Part shown: positions 1 through 7,793 of the stretch, in pieces | How positions within the stretch are numbered: the stretch's first letter is position 1 | Layout of the letters: each line of letters starts with the position of its first letter | Source: Bdellovibrio sp. | GTDB taxonomy: Bacteria > Myxococcota > SpSt-1050 | Direction of reading: 5' to 3' | Assembly: GCA_020725805.1 (NCBI GenBank) | Contig: DYEF01000115.1 | Span: forward strand, 1-11,243 | Length of the DNA: 11,243 nt | Position numbers and translations under genes: made by a program | The notes under the pieces: generated by a model | The model's input: only the letters and a program-made list of their open reading frames with translations | Databases searched by the model: none | Told to the model about the DNA's origin: nothing

Positions 1-96
1 ACATAGTCCTTGCAAACATAAGGAAACAAGAGGCTTAGAGAGACAGATTGCTTTTAGATAGTAGTAAAATCAATAATCACTGCTCTCATACACTCT

Positions 97-120
97 AAAA
101 ATACCAAAATTTTGGGGTAT
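97..120 (-). terminator. Weak terminator-like hairpin after the lipoprotein gene
   Basis: On the minus strand, ATACC and GGTAT can pair across a core containing CCAAAATTTT. A run of five T follows immediately (plus-strand A 97-101). It lies 36-59 bases past the stop codon. The stem is short and AT-rich, so function is uncertain. Confidence 0.35.
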
Positions 121-155
121 ATTCAGGGGATTTTTCTGTCTGTTATGTCCGTCTC

Positions 156-3100
156 TTACTGCGGACCGGTCCCGGATATCTCGGAGCCGACAAACCCCTG
201 AAAATCTATCGCATCACTCCTGCCAAGCGCAAATCTGGGTGTCGGGTCCGGGAAGACTCCCCAGTAATTATTCCTGCAATCCACCTTTCCGCTATCTGTT
301 ACAGCGGCTATCTCCTTAACGAGTCCGTCCTCATAGTATATCACCTGCTTCACACTCATCGAACCGTAATATGAGGTATTCATGTCCACCACCTGCGAAA
401 GAATCGTCTTTGCGCTCTGTGACAGTATGTCCACATACATTAACGACTGTTCCGAAGAGGCAGTAAACATTACTGTTCCGGTCCCTGAATCCTTCCTTAC
501 ATATCCGAAAACATAGTTTGAACTGCTGTCGTATTCCGAATAAATCACCCTTATAAAGTGAATATCGTTATTGTTTGGAGTTGTGTACGGTGCGGAGTTC
601 TTGCCAGATGCAAAATAATCACTTGCAGTTGTCGAAACAGAAATATCCGTATCTTCAATCCTGCTCCCTTCAACAACGGAGTTTCCGTAAATATTGTTGT
701 TGTTGATCACCGGGTTCGGGTTTGCACCACTGCCGGATCTGGCAAGGTATATTCCCTCGCGGTTGTTATACTTTATATTGTTGTAAGTTGTACTGCCTGC
801 CGAATTCCCGATATATCTGATTCCGTTGAGGTTATAATTGATATTGTTGTACCTGACTGTGGCAGTTGCGGAGTTCAGGGTTATGCCGTTTCCCGTATTA
901 TTTGTAATATTGCTGTTCTGAACCGTAATTGAGGTGGTGGAAGAGGAAATATTGATACCGTCAAGTGCATTATTCTGAACGGTCAGATGATTCAGACTGA
1001 CATTGCTCGAAGATGAAATAAATATACCATATTCCCCGTTCTGATTCGAGGTCAGATAATCCCCTGATACATTACCTGCACTCAGTATATATAATCCGTG
1101 GGAGCCGTTCTTTCTGAATTCGGTATTCGTTATATTCATCGCACCGCCCGATTCGAGTCTCAATCCGTTGAAGCCATATTCGAAGACAGCATACGTAACT
1201 GTAGCGGTACCGCCCGAATAGACCCGAACGAAATTATAAGATCTGGGTGTTTTGCTGGAGCCGTACTGAGTGAACATTACCCTGTTTGCACTCTTTCCAC
1301 TGACAATAAGGTTCGAACCGTTCATCAGTATCGAACAATCGCCGGTCCCGTTGTAATCCTGATCTATACAGCCGAACAGAACATTCGTCCCTTCTTCGAC
1401 GGTCAGTGTCTTGCCTGATGCAAATGTAAGATCGCCCGTGATATAGACAGTCCCGCTAAAGGTCCTGTCCGAATTTATTGTCTCACCCCCGAAATAGACT
1501 CCCTTGCTCCAGCTTGAGTCGAAGGGAATACCGATAAACCCCTGAAGGTTTGCTGCGTTGTTATGTCCGAGCGCGACAACATCCAGAACATTAGGGAAGG
1601 TGCCCCAGTAATTGTGTTTCATATCCACGGTTCCGCCCGTAAGGATAACAGCCGCCTCCTTTACTGCACCAGCCTTGTCATAGGCTACCTTACTGACACT
1701 CATTGAACCATAATAAGATGTATTCATGTCTACAACCTGTGCAAGAATTCTGGAGGCATCACCGCCTGATACGACAGCCCACCCTGTGAAGTCGGAAGAG
1801 ACCGTAACAAGGGTAGAACCTGTACCGGAATCCTTTCTCACGTATCCGAAGACATAATTCGAACTGCTGTCATACTCCGAATATGAATAGTACAGCAGGT
1901 CTATAATCTCCGACGACGGTGTCTGATACAGGGAGCTGTTCTTCCCCGAAGCATAATAATCGCTCGCAGTCGTCGAGACGGAAATATCGGTATTTTCAAT
2001 GACCCTTGAACCCCAGACTGAATTTCCGTAAATGTTGTTGAAATTTATCACCGGATTGGGATTGGAAGAGCCGTTGGTCGAAATCCTGACACCCTCTCTG
2101 CTGTTCGCGGTGATCAGGTTTCTGGTAACCTGCCCTGTTCCCGAGCCTGAATATTCGAGACCGATATTCCCGTTGGCTGTAATGCCCGAGAGTGTTATAT
2201 TTGCAGTCCCGCCCGTAATATAGAAACCATCTTTTCCGTTTAATGATACTTCACAGTCAGAAAAGGAGGAGGTCCCGGCACTCTGTTCGATACCATTGAC
2301 TGTATTGTTCTTCACCGTGCAGGAGGAGATCGAAGTATTTGCTGAACCTGAGACCCTGAGACCGGTCGAAGACTGTCTGATGGTTATATTCTGGATATTT
2401 GAGTTGTCTCTGATATCCAGACCCACGTCGGCATACTCCACAATGGCATAATTTATCGTTGTCCCGGTCCCGTTCAGAATAATTCTGTTGTAGGCCTTCG
2501 CGTGCCTGTGGTCTGTCCCGTATACGGTAAATATCACAGGCTCCGAGGCAGTTCCCTCAACTTTAAGCGTCCCGTTTATAGTAATATCATAATCACCGAT
2601 ACCATCCGTATTCTGGTCAATATATGTAAACAGGACACTCGTCCCTTTGGCGATTGTAAGTGTATTTGATGCAGGAACGACCACATCTCCGGTAACTACA
2701 ATTGTGCCTGTCCATGTCGTTGTAGTGACCGTACCCGAGACATACTGCATAAGACTGAGTGTCACACTTCTCGTAGCGGATGAAACCTGACCGACAGCGT
2801 CTTTTACCTCCATTTTAATTGTATATGTCCCCTCCGACGGATATGTATGCTCAAGGACCTTCTTTGTATCCCAGCCGGTATCCCAGAGACCGTCATTCTC
2901 GAAATCCCATCTGACCTGCAATTCGGATGCCTGGGTCTCTGTATCGGTTGAAGAGGTCGCATCAAGTGCCACCCTGAGTGTTCCGCTTACAACTGCCGTA
3001 AAACTCGCAACCGGCGGGTCATTCTTTACGTTGAGATTGCGGGTCTCGGAAAGCCCGACTGAGTTCTGATTATCTGTCGCCTTCGCATAATACTGAATGG

Positions 3101-5201
3101 TGGAATTCGTAGGCGTATTCTGAGGTATAGTATAACTGAATTCATAAGGTGCGCTGCTATCCGTCCCTATCAGATTACCCTCAACATAGAGTTCTACCTT
3201 GGATATTGACCTTCCGGATGACGGTGTTGCATCTATCAGAAAGGCGACATTCTCTCCCTGTGTTACCTGCTTGTTGTTTACAGGTTTTATAATCACAACA
3301 GCCGGGGAGGACGGGTCCGAAACAGAGACACCGCAGGAAGTGCTGTTTTTCAGCCCTCCGTTGTCGGTAACAGTCAGTGTAACAGTATAAAAACCGCCCG
3401 AGGAGAAGGAATGGGATACCACACTCTGCGGACCCGAGACCTTCTGACTCTGGTCACCGAAATCAAATTCATAATTTACGATACTCCCGTCGGAATCGGC
3501 CGACTGACTTCCGTCGAATACCAGCGACTGACCGATACTCCCGGAAGACGGACAGGTAAGCTTGGCCACAGGGGCTATATTGTCGGACAGATTATTTGCC
3601 CCGGGCGTAGGCGTTGCAAAATCCCTGAAATCAGTTGAGTTGTTATCTGTATCCGTATGTGCTGAATCCCTTCCGAGTGAATGCCCTGAAGCCACATCCA
3701 CGGCAGGGCTACCCTCACCCCTGAAAACAGCAGAAGAGAAATCACCATATCCGAGTGAATCAACCGTTATGGTCCCGTATCTGACGGCAATATTGTCGGG
3801 GCCGTTCTGGTAATCCACCTTTGCATCCAGCATATCAGCCTGATCGCGGATACTCTGTGCGGCATTCTGACCTGCTATTACAAAGAGTCCGTCGGACGGA
3901 ATTTTGCCGGCAAGCGTAACTACATTATATTCCGTCCCGCCGTTACCATCCAGCCCCACAAGGAAATATCCTGCAAGGTCTGTTCCGGGAGGGCCGTAGA
4001 GTTCCACAAAGACATCATTATCGGTACCCACAGCATCATAGAGGACCTCGTTGATAAGTATCTTTGCCGGAGGCTCTTTCTGCTTGCAGAAACCGCTTTC
4101 ACAGGTCTGGTAAATCTCACAGTTTACCGTACTGCTCCACTCAAGACAACTGTCATTGTTGTAGTCCCCGCAGATCTGATAACCATTGCCATCACACTTT
4201 CTCTCGTTGAGAACCGTACAGGTATTGCTGCAGTTGTTCGAACAGTTTCCCTCGCTGCAGACGAGATTGCCGTCACAGGAAATGGCAGAGCCCCACTCCA
4301 GACAGCCGTCCTTATTATAGTCATTGCAGATCTGGTATTTATTGGTCGTCCCCTCCACACACTGCCGGCTATCCTTTACAAAACATTCATCCGTGCAGCT
4401 GAGGGCACAATATCCCTGATTGCAGACGAGCGGAGGTTCACACCCTACAGGCGAACCCCATTCCAGACAGCCGTCCTTGTTATAATCATTACAGGTTACG
4501 ATATTCCCTCCGACATCGCACTTCTTTGAATTGACAATCTGACATTCGTTCGAGCACTGGGTCTTGCACTCCCCCTGACTGCAGACGAGCGGAGGTTCAC
4601 ACTTAAAAGGCGAACCCCATTCCAGACAACTGTCATTGTTGTAATCCCCGCAGGTAACGACATTGTTATTTTCATCGCAGTTCCTGGCTCCGATATAGGT
4701 GCACGTCCCCACACACTGATTCCTGCAATATCCCTGCGAGCAGACGAGATTCTGGTCACACTTCTGTGAGTTCCCCCACTCAAGACAACCGTCATTATTA
4801 TAGTCATCGCAGGTAAGTACATTATTCTCCTCACCGCACTTCTTTGCCCCTATAGCCGAACACTCCTGATTTACACAGGATTTGATACAGTATCCGTCCT
4901 TACAGACAGTATTGGTATCACATTTTATCTCTGATGAGTAAATGAGACAACCCCCGATATTCCTGCAGACCTTATAGGAGGCATCTGAGGTGCAGACTCT
5001 CTCACCTTCTCCTTCGCACTCATTTGTGCAACCCGAATCTTTACCCGCATCCCTGCCTGTGTCATACAAGATATCTCCCGCTATCTCTGTATCGTTTGTC
5101 TGTTCACTCTCCGGTGTCCCGGAAGTACAGGATATTACCGTAAAAAACATCAGCAAAGACAGAGACAGATACAATGCAGACATAAAACTCTTCTTCATCA
5201 T
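156..5201 (-). CDS. Giant multi-domain secreted lipoprotein (Cys-rich repeats, LTD, PKD/Ig, two beta-helix modules)
   Basis: A 1681-residue surface protein of unknown function. Residues 1-24 form a signal peptide ending in a lipobox (V-I-S, then Cys25), so lipid anchoring of the mature protein is expected. A short polar linker follows, then six 8-Cys units (58-372). Next comes a lamin-tail-like domain (about 379-540, beginning KILINEVLYD), a PKD domain (542-628, with C550 and C623 able to pair), an Ig-like domain (632-726) and a second PKD domain (729-816). Two homologous right-handed beta-helix modules complete it (820-1225 and 1246-1673). No enzyme active site, transmembrane helix or C-terminal sorting tag is visible. 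The first of two adjacent ATGs is chosen because AAAAGGAG sits 7 nt upstream. It follows mtnA but has its own promoter-like sequence. Domain names are recognised by eye; adhesion, matrix or glycan binding is only inferred. Coding confidence is high, role confidence low. Confidence 0.93.
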   Translation of the reverse strand: MMKKSFMSALYLSLSLLMFFTVISCTSGTPESEQTNDTEIAGDILYDTGRDAGKDSGCTNECEGEGERVCTSDASYKVCRNIGGCLIYSSEIKCDTNTVCKDGYCIKSCVNQECSAIGAKKCGEENNVLTCDDYNNDGCLEWGNSQKCDQNLVCSQGYCRNQCVGTCTYIGARNCDENNNVVTCGDYNNDSCLEWGSPFKCEPPLVCSQGECKTQCSNECQIVNSKKCDVGGNIVTCNDYNKDGCLEWGSPVGCEPPLVCNQGYCALSCTDECFVKDSRQCVEGTTNKYQICNDYNKDGCLEWGSAISCDGNLVCSEGNCSNNCSNTCTVLNERKCDGNGYQICGDYNNDSCLEWSSTVNCEIYQTCESGFCKQKEPPAKILINEVLYDAVGTDNDVFVELYGPPGTDLAGYFLVGLDGNGGTEYNVVTLAGKIPSDGLFVIAGQNAAQSIRDQADMLDAKVDYQNGPDNIAVRYGTITVDSLGYGDFSSAVFRGEGSPAVDVASGHSLGRDSAHTDTDNNSTDFRDFATPTPGANNLSDNIAPVAKLTCPSSGSIGQSLVFDGSQSADSDGSIVNYEFDFGDQSQKVSGPQSVVSHSFSSGGFYTVTLTVTDNGGLKNSTSCGVSVSDPSSPAVVIIKPVNNKQVTQGENVAFLIDATPSSGRSISKVELYVEGNLIGTDSSAPYEFSYTIPQNTPTNSTIQYYAKATDNQNSVGLSETRNLNVKNDPPVASFTAVVSGTLRVALDATSSTDTETQASELQVRWDFENDGLWDTGWDTKKVLEHTYPSEGTYTIKMEVKDAVGQVSSATRSVTLSLMQYVSGTVTTTTWTGTIVVTGDVVVPASNTLTIAKGTSVLFTYIDQNTDGIGDYDITINGTLKVEGTASEPVIFTVYGTDHRHAKAYNRIILNGTGTTINYAIVEYADVGLDIRDNSNIQNITIRQSSTGLRVSGSANTSISSCTVKNNTVNGIEQSAGTSSFSDCEVSLNGKDGFYITGGTANITLSGITANGNIGLEYSGSGTGQVTRNLITANSREGVRISTNGSSNPNPVINFNNIYGNSVWGSRVIENTDISVSTTASDYYASGKNSSLYQTPSSEIIDLLYYSYSEYDSSSNYVFGYVRKDSGTGSTLVTVSSDFTGWAVVSGGDASRILAQVVDMNTSYYGSMSVSKVAYDKAGAVKEAAVILTGGTVDMKHNYWGTFPNVLDVVALGHNNAANLQGFIGIPFDSSWSKGVYFGGETINSDRTFSGTVYITGDLTFASGKTLTVEEGTNVLFGCIDQDYNGTGDCSILMNGSNLIVSGKSANRVMFTQYGSSKTPRSYNFVRVYSGGTATVTYAVFEYGFNGLRLESGGAMNITNTEFRKNGSHGLYILSAGNVSGDYLTSNQNGEYGIFISSSSNVSLNHLTVQNNALDGINISSSTTSITVQNSNITNNTGNGITLNSATATVRYNNINYNLNGIRYIGNSAGSTTYNNIKYNNREGIYLARSGSGANPNPVINNNNIYGNSVVEGSRIEDTDISVSTTASDYFASGKNSAPYTTPNNNDIHFIRVIYSEYDSSSNYVFGYVRKDSGTGTVMFTASSEQSLMYVDILSQSAKTILSQVVDMNTSYYGSMSVKQVIYYEDGLVKEIAAVTDSGKVDCRNNYWGVFPDPTPRFALGRSDAIDFQGFVGSEISGTGPQ
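183..1466 (-). repeat. Beta-helix module B of the lipoprotein (second homologous copy)
   Basis: Residues 1246-1673. It has the same element order as module A: FSGTVYITGDLTF, LTVEEGTNVLF, an acidic Gly loop DQDYNGTGD (1280-1288) flanked by C1278 and C1289, Asn-rich coils, NNIYGNS, the insertion, NNYWG (1644-1648) and FQGFVG near the C terminus. Segments TDISVSTTASDY, SNYVFGYVRKDSGTG and VVDMNTSYYGSMSV are identical between the modules, while the intervening coils have diverged. The DNA differs at many third positions, so the duplication is old and the protein sequence is under selection. Confidence 0.85.
1527..2744 (-). repeat. Beta-helix module A of the lipoprotein (first of two homologous copies)
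   Basis: Residues 820-1225. The module opens with a cap-like beta segment (SGTV...IVVTGDVVV, then LTIAKGTSVLF). It contains a Ca-loop-like DQNTDGIGDYD at 862-872, then short Asn/Gly/Ser-rich coils typical of right-handed parallel beta-helices. After NNIYGNS (1055-1061) comes an insertion of about 135 residues, followed by the closing HNYWG coil (1196-1200) and LQGFIGI. The order of elements is the same as in module B, so the two arose by internal duplication. Confidence 0.85.
4086..5030 (-). repeat. Six tandem 8-cysteine repeat units inside the lipoprotein
   Basis: Residues 58-372 consist of six units of about 48-52 residues, separated by 3-residue linkers. They start at C58, C109, C163, C216, C269 and C324. 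Every unit has exactly eight cysteines in the same order, giving 48 in total, which suggests four disulfides per unit. Units 2-6 carry DYN(N/K)D(G/S)CLEW; unit 1 has the degenerate form RNIGGCLIY. Near the end of each unit is a C-x(4)-G-x-C pattern (for example VCSQGYC). Units 3 and 4 share two identical DNA blocks (23 bp at 4421-4443 and 4580-4602; 20 bp at 4450-4469 and 4609-4628), so some copies arose or were homogenised recently. I do not recognise a named family with confidence. Confidence 0.9.
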
Positions 5202-5208
5202 CTTTTAA

Positions 5209-5216
5209 CTCCTTTT
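5209..5216 (-). promoter_or_regulatory. Strong Shine-Dalgarno of the lipoprotein gene
   Basis: AAAAGGAG on the minus strand, 7 nt before the first ATG (5201) and 10 nt before the second (5198). The spacing favours the first ATG. It contains the 6-base anti-SD match AAGGAG. Confidence 0.8.
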
Positions 5217-5233
5217 GATAAGCAGTTCTCTTT

Positions 5234-5261
5234 TGTTTAACACAATTAAACGGTATGGCAA
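5234..5261 (-). promoter_or_regulatory. Possible promoter of the lipoprotein gene
   Basis: On the minus strand TTGCCA (5256-5261) is followed after 16 bases by TAAACA (5234-5239), which has an extended -10 TG one base upstream. The -10 box is weak (3 of 6 consensus). The predicted start, near 5227, would give a leader of about 25 nt that includes the Shine-Dalgarno sequence. Confidence 0.33.
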
Positions 5262-5264
5262 GAT

Positions 5265-5285
5265 AAAAAGCAGATCAGTAACTGC
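5265..5285 (-). terminator. Weak hairpin and T-run after mtnA
   Basis: GCAG (minus strand, 5285-5282) pairs with CTGC (5273-5270) around an 8-base loop, followed by five T (5269-5265). It starts 4 bases past the mtnA stop. The 4-bp stem is weak, so it may only attenuate read-through into the lipoprotein gene. Confidence 0.4.
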
Positions 5286-5289
5286 AGAC

Positions 5290-6345
5290 TCATCTCTTCA
5301 TAAATAGCTTCTTTATGTTTTTTCTGTATGGCGGATAGACGATTCCGCGTTCGGTAATAATTGCGCTGATATATCCTGCGGGGGTCACATCGAAGCCAAA
5401 GTGGAGTGCGGTAACTCCCTTCGGAGCAATACTCCTCCCCATTATATTGAGCACCTCATCCCCGCTTCTCTCTTCAACGGGTATCTCATATCCGGTCTCA
5501 AGACTGATATCGAATGTAGAGAGCGGGGCGGCGATATAAAAAGGTATTCTGTTCTCCTTTGCGAGCACCGCAAGGGAATACGTCCCTATCTTGTTTGCGG
5601 TATCTCCATTTCTTACAATCCTGTCTGCGCCGGTTATAACGAGGTCGATCTTCCTAAGTTTCATCAGAAAACCCGCAGTATTGTCAGTGATGACAAAATG
5701 CCTGATTCCGAGACTCTTCAGCTCATAGGAGGTGAGTCTTGCCCCCTGAAGATAAGGCCGCGTCTCGTCCACAAATACGGTGATATCCTTCTTCTCCTCG
5801 AACGCCCTCCTTATTACCCCTATTGCGGTCCCGTATCCGCCCACCGCAAGGGCACCGGCATTGCAGTGAGTAAGTATACTGGCACCCTTCGGAATCAATC
5901 TGCTCCCGTATCGTCCGATTTTCCTGTTTGTCTCTATATCTTCTCTCAGGATATTCAATGCCTCTTTCTCGAGGATATGTTCGATCTCCTTTATGCTCTT
6001 TTTTTTATCGGGCAGAAGCTTTGCGGTCAGTCCCAGCATTCTGTTGACTGCCCATCTGAGATTCACGGCAGTCGGACGGGCCGAGCCGAGAAGATCTGCA
6101 ATCTCTGTAATCCTCTCTTTTAGAACCTCTCTGTCCTCTGTTTTTACCGACCTGAATCCGAGACAGAAACCAAAGGCAGCAACTATTCCGATAGCAGGGG
6201 CTCCCCTTATAAGCATATCCCTTATGGCCCTGTAGACATCATTATGGTCTCGCAGCTTAACCCACTTTGTCTTATGAGGAAGAAGTCTCTGGTCAATAAT
6301 GTAAAGCCGTCTGTTCTTCCATACAAGAGGGGTCAGTTCCTTCAT
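5290..6345 (-). CDS. mtnA: S-methyl-5-thioribose-1-phosphate isomerase (MtnA, eIF2B-alpha-like family)
   Basis: Converts 5-methylthioribose-1-phosphate to 5-methylthioribulose-1-phosphate, an early step of methionine salvage from methylthioadenosine in the cytoplasm. The 351-residue length is normal for the family. Visible signatures are RGAPAIG (48-54), THCNAGALA (159-167) with the catalytic Cys161, and ITGADRIVRNGDTANKIGTY (238-256 region) with the catalytic Asp241; the family pair is Cys160/Asp240 in the Bacillus enzyme. The CNAGAL and GADR motifs favour MtnA over a true eIF2B or ribose-1,5-bisphosphate isomerase relative, though members of this superfamily are easily confused. The ATG is supported by AGGAG 5 nt upstream (6351-6355). 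It lies 14 bp after gatB and is probably cotranscribed. No other salvage gene (mtnK, mtnB, mtnC, mtnD or an MTA phosphorylase) is in the window. Confidence 0.93.
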   Translation of the reverse strand: MKELTPLVWKNRRLYIIDQRLLPHKTKWVKLRDHNDVYRAIRDMLIRGAPAIGIVAAFGFCLGFRSVKTEDREVLKERITEIADLLGSARPTAVNLRWAVNRMLGLTAKLLPDKKKSIKEIEHILEKEALNILREDIETNRKIGRYGSRLIPKGASILTHCNAGALAVGGYGTAIGVIRRAFEEKKDITVFVDETRPYLQGARLTSYELKSLGIRHFVITDNTAGFLMKLRKIDLVITGADRIVRNGDTANKIGTYSLAVLAKENRIPFYIAAPLSTFDISLETGYEIPVEERSGDEVLNIMGRSIAPKGVTALHFGFDVTPAGYISAIITERGIVYPPYRKNIKKLFMKR

Positions 6346-6359
6346 AAAATCTCCTGTAA

Positions 6360-7793
6360 TTATGACTTGTCGAGTTCTGTCTTTACAAGTTCACGCGCAG
6401 CCTTCGGGTCGATTCTCCCCTTCATCCTCTTCATAAGTTCACCGATGAAGAAGCCTATCAGATTCTGATTTCCTTTTTTATAACGGGACAACTCATCGGG
6501 ATGCTTTCCGATTATCTCCCTGATATTTTTAAGAATCTCGTCTGAATCATTTACAACCGTAAATCCCTTCCTGTTTATAATCTCCTGAACATCTCCCCCT
6601 TCCTCAAAGAGAATTACAAAGACCTCTTTTGCCATATTGAGGGTAATCTTTTTTTCCGCAACCTGTTTTATCAGGGATACAAGTTTGTGAGGAGTTACCG
6701 GCGACTGCTTTATGGATATTTTTCGGGCATTGAGTTCACGCATATAATCATTTATTATCCACGAGGCAATCTGTTTCGGTTCTTTCAGGAGCAAAGCACA
6801 CTCCTCGAAGAATTCGGCAACACCCTTATCCTGCACAAGAATTTCGGCCTCATACGGCGTAAGTCCTAACTCGCCCGTATATCTCATCTTCTTCTGGTGA
6901 GGGAGTTCGCAGATATCCTCTCCGTATGTTCTGATATCCTGCTCCGTAAGAACAAGAGGAAGGAGGTCCGGTTCCTCGAAATATCTGTAATCATGACTCT
7001 CCTCCTTGCTCCTCATAGGACGCGTAATATTCTCCTTCGAATCATACAGCATTGTCTGCTGTTCTATCCGTTCTCCCCTCTCGAGCATCCCTATATGTCT
7101 CTCTATCTCACATGCAAGTGCCTTCTCGACAAACCTGAACGAATTCAGATTCTTTATCTCGGTCTTCGTGCCAAGTTCGGATGAACCGGACTTTCTCACA
7201 GATATATTTGCGTCGCACCTGAGCGAGCCCTCCTCCATATTTCCGTCACATACATCGAGATACATAAGGATATTCCTGAGTGTCCTGAGATATTTCGAGG
7301 CCTCCTCGGGCGTTGAGATATCAGGTTCGGTAACTATCTCTATCAGCGGGACACCTGACCTGTTGTAATCAATATAGCTCTTGTCCGGAGATATATCGTG
7401 GAGGTCCTTTCCTGCATCCTCCTCCAGATGAATCCTCTTTATCCTGATTCTCTTGAGTCCCTTCTCTGTCTCGATTTCAACAAATCCGTCTGTGGCAACA
7501 GGTCTGTCGTACTGGGTTATCTGATACCCCTTCGGGAGGTCCGGATAGAAATAATTCTTCCGTGCAAATCGGCTCTCCCTGTGAACCGTGCAGTTCAGTG
7601 CAAGTGCCGCCCTTACAGCCAGTTCGACCGCAAATCTGTTGAGCACCGGCAAAGTACCCGGCATACCCAGACAGACCGGACATACATTCGTATTTGGATT
7701 TGCACCAAACTCATTGGGACAACTGCAGAATATCTTACTCCTCGTCTTAAGCTGTGCGTGAACCTCAAGACCGATTACAGCCTCATAGTTCAT
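6360..7793 (-). CDS. gatB: Asp-tRNA(Asn)/Glu-tRNA(Gln) amidotransferase subunit B
   Basis: Subunit of GatCAB that binds the misacylated tRNA and activates the Asp or Glu side chain with ATP, receiving ammonia from GatA. At 477 residues it is full length. It begins with YEAVIGLEVHAQL. The zinc-type cysteines C23, C25, C38 and C41 are present, as are KNYFYPDLPKGYQITQ (79-94), HLEEDAGK (122-129), GNMEEGSLRCDANISVR (184-200) and the SHDYRYF segment (266-272). The C-terminal part, about 325-475, is the YqeY-like tRNA-binding domain. The start codon overlaps the gatA stop by 4 bp (ATGA), with GAGGTGA 4 nt upstream, so translational coupling to gatA is likely. Which amino acid is amidated in vivo cannot be told from this window. 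Confidence 0.98.
   Translation of the reverse strand: MNYEAVIGLEVHAQLKTRSKIFCSCPNEFGANPNTNVCPVCLGMPGTLPVLNRFAVELAVRAALALNCTVHRESRFARKNYFYPDLPKGYQITQYDRPVATDGFVEIETEKGLKRIRIKRIHLEEDAGKDLHDISPDKSYIDYNRSGVPLIEIVTEPDISTPEEASKYLRTLRNILMYLDVCDGNMEEGSLRCDANISVRKSGSSELGTKTEIKNLNSFRFVEKALACEIERHIGMLERGERIEQQTMLYDSKENITRPMRSKEESHDYRYFEEPDLLPLVLTEQDIRTYGEDICELPHQKKMRYTGELGLTPYEAEILVQDKGVAEFFEECALLLKEPKQIASWIINDYMRELNARKISIKQSPVTPHKLVSLIKQVAEKKITLNMAKEVFVILFEEGGDVQEIINRKGFTVVNDSDEILKNIREIIGKHPDELSRYKKGNQNLIGFFIGELMKRMKGRIDPKAARELVKTELDKS

Noticed and set aside
1-96. Possible gene or RNA in the left-edge non-coding stretch
   Set aside because: There is no open frame with a start signal, only short chance palindromes (for example CCTT/AAGG near 9-24); nothing supportable.
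4124-4834. Arg/Thr/Ser-rich alternative frames inside the Cys-repeat region
   Set aside because: These are out-of-frame reads of the repetitive DNA; the in-frame translation has regular cysteine spacing and conserved motifs that explain the sequence fully.
156-5201. Reading the lipoprotein as a toxin, pectate lyase or other enzyme because of its beta-helix repeats
   Set aside because: No catalytic motif of polysaccharide lyases or glycoside hydrolase family 28 is visible, and no toxin or delivery domain is present; only a structural or binding role is inferred.
5401-6123. A 240-codon open frame on the plus strand opposite mtnA
   Set aside because: It lies wholly antisense to a well-supported gene with intact active-site motifs, and its translation has no recognisable domain and no convincing ribosome site. 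The same applies to the other plus-strand frames opposite gatB, gatA, the nucleotidase and the lipoprotein.
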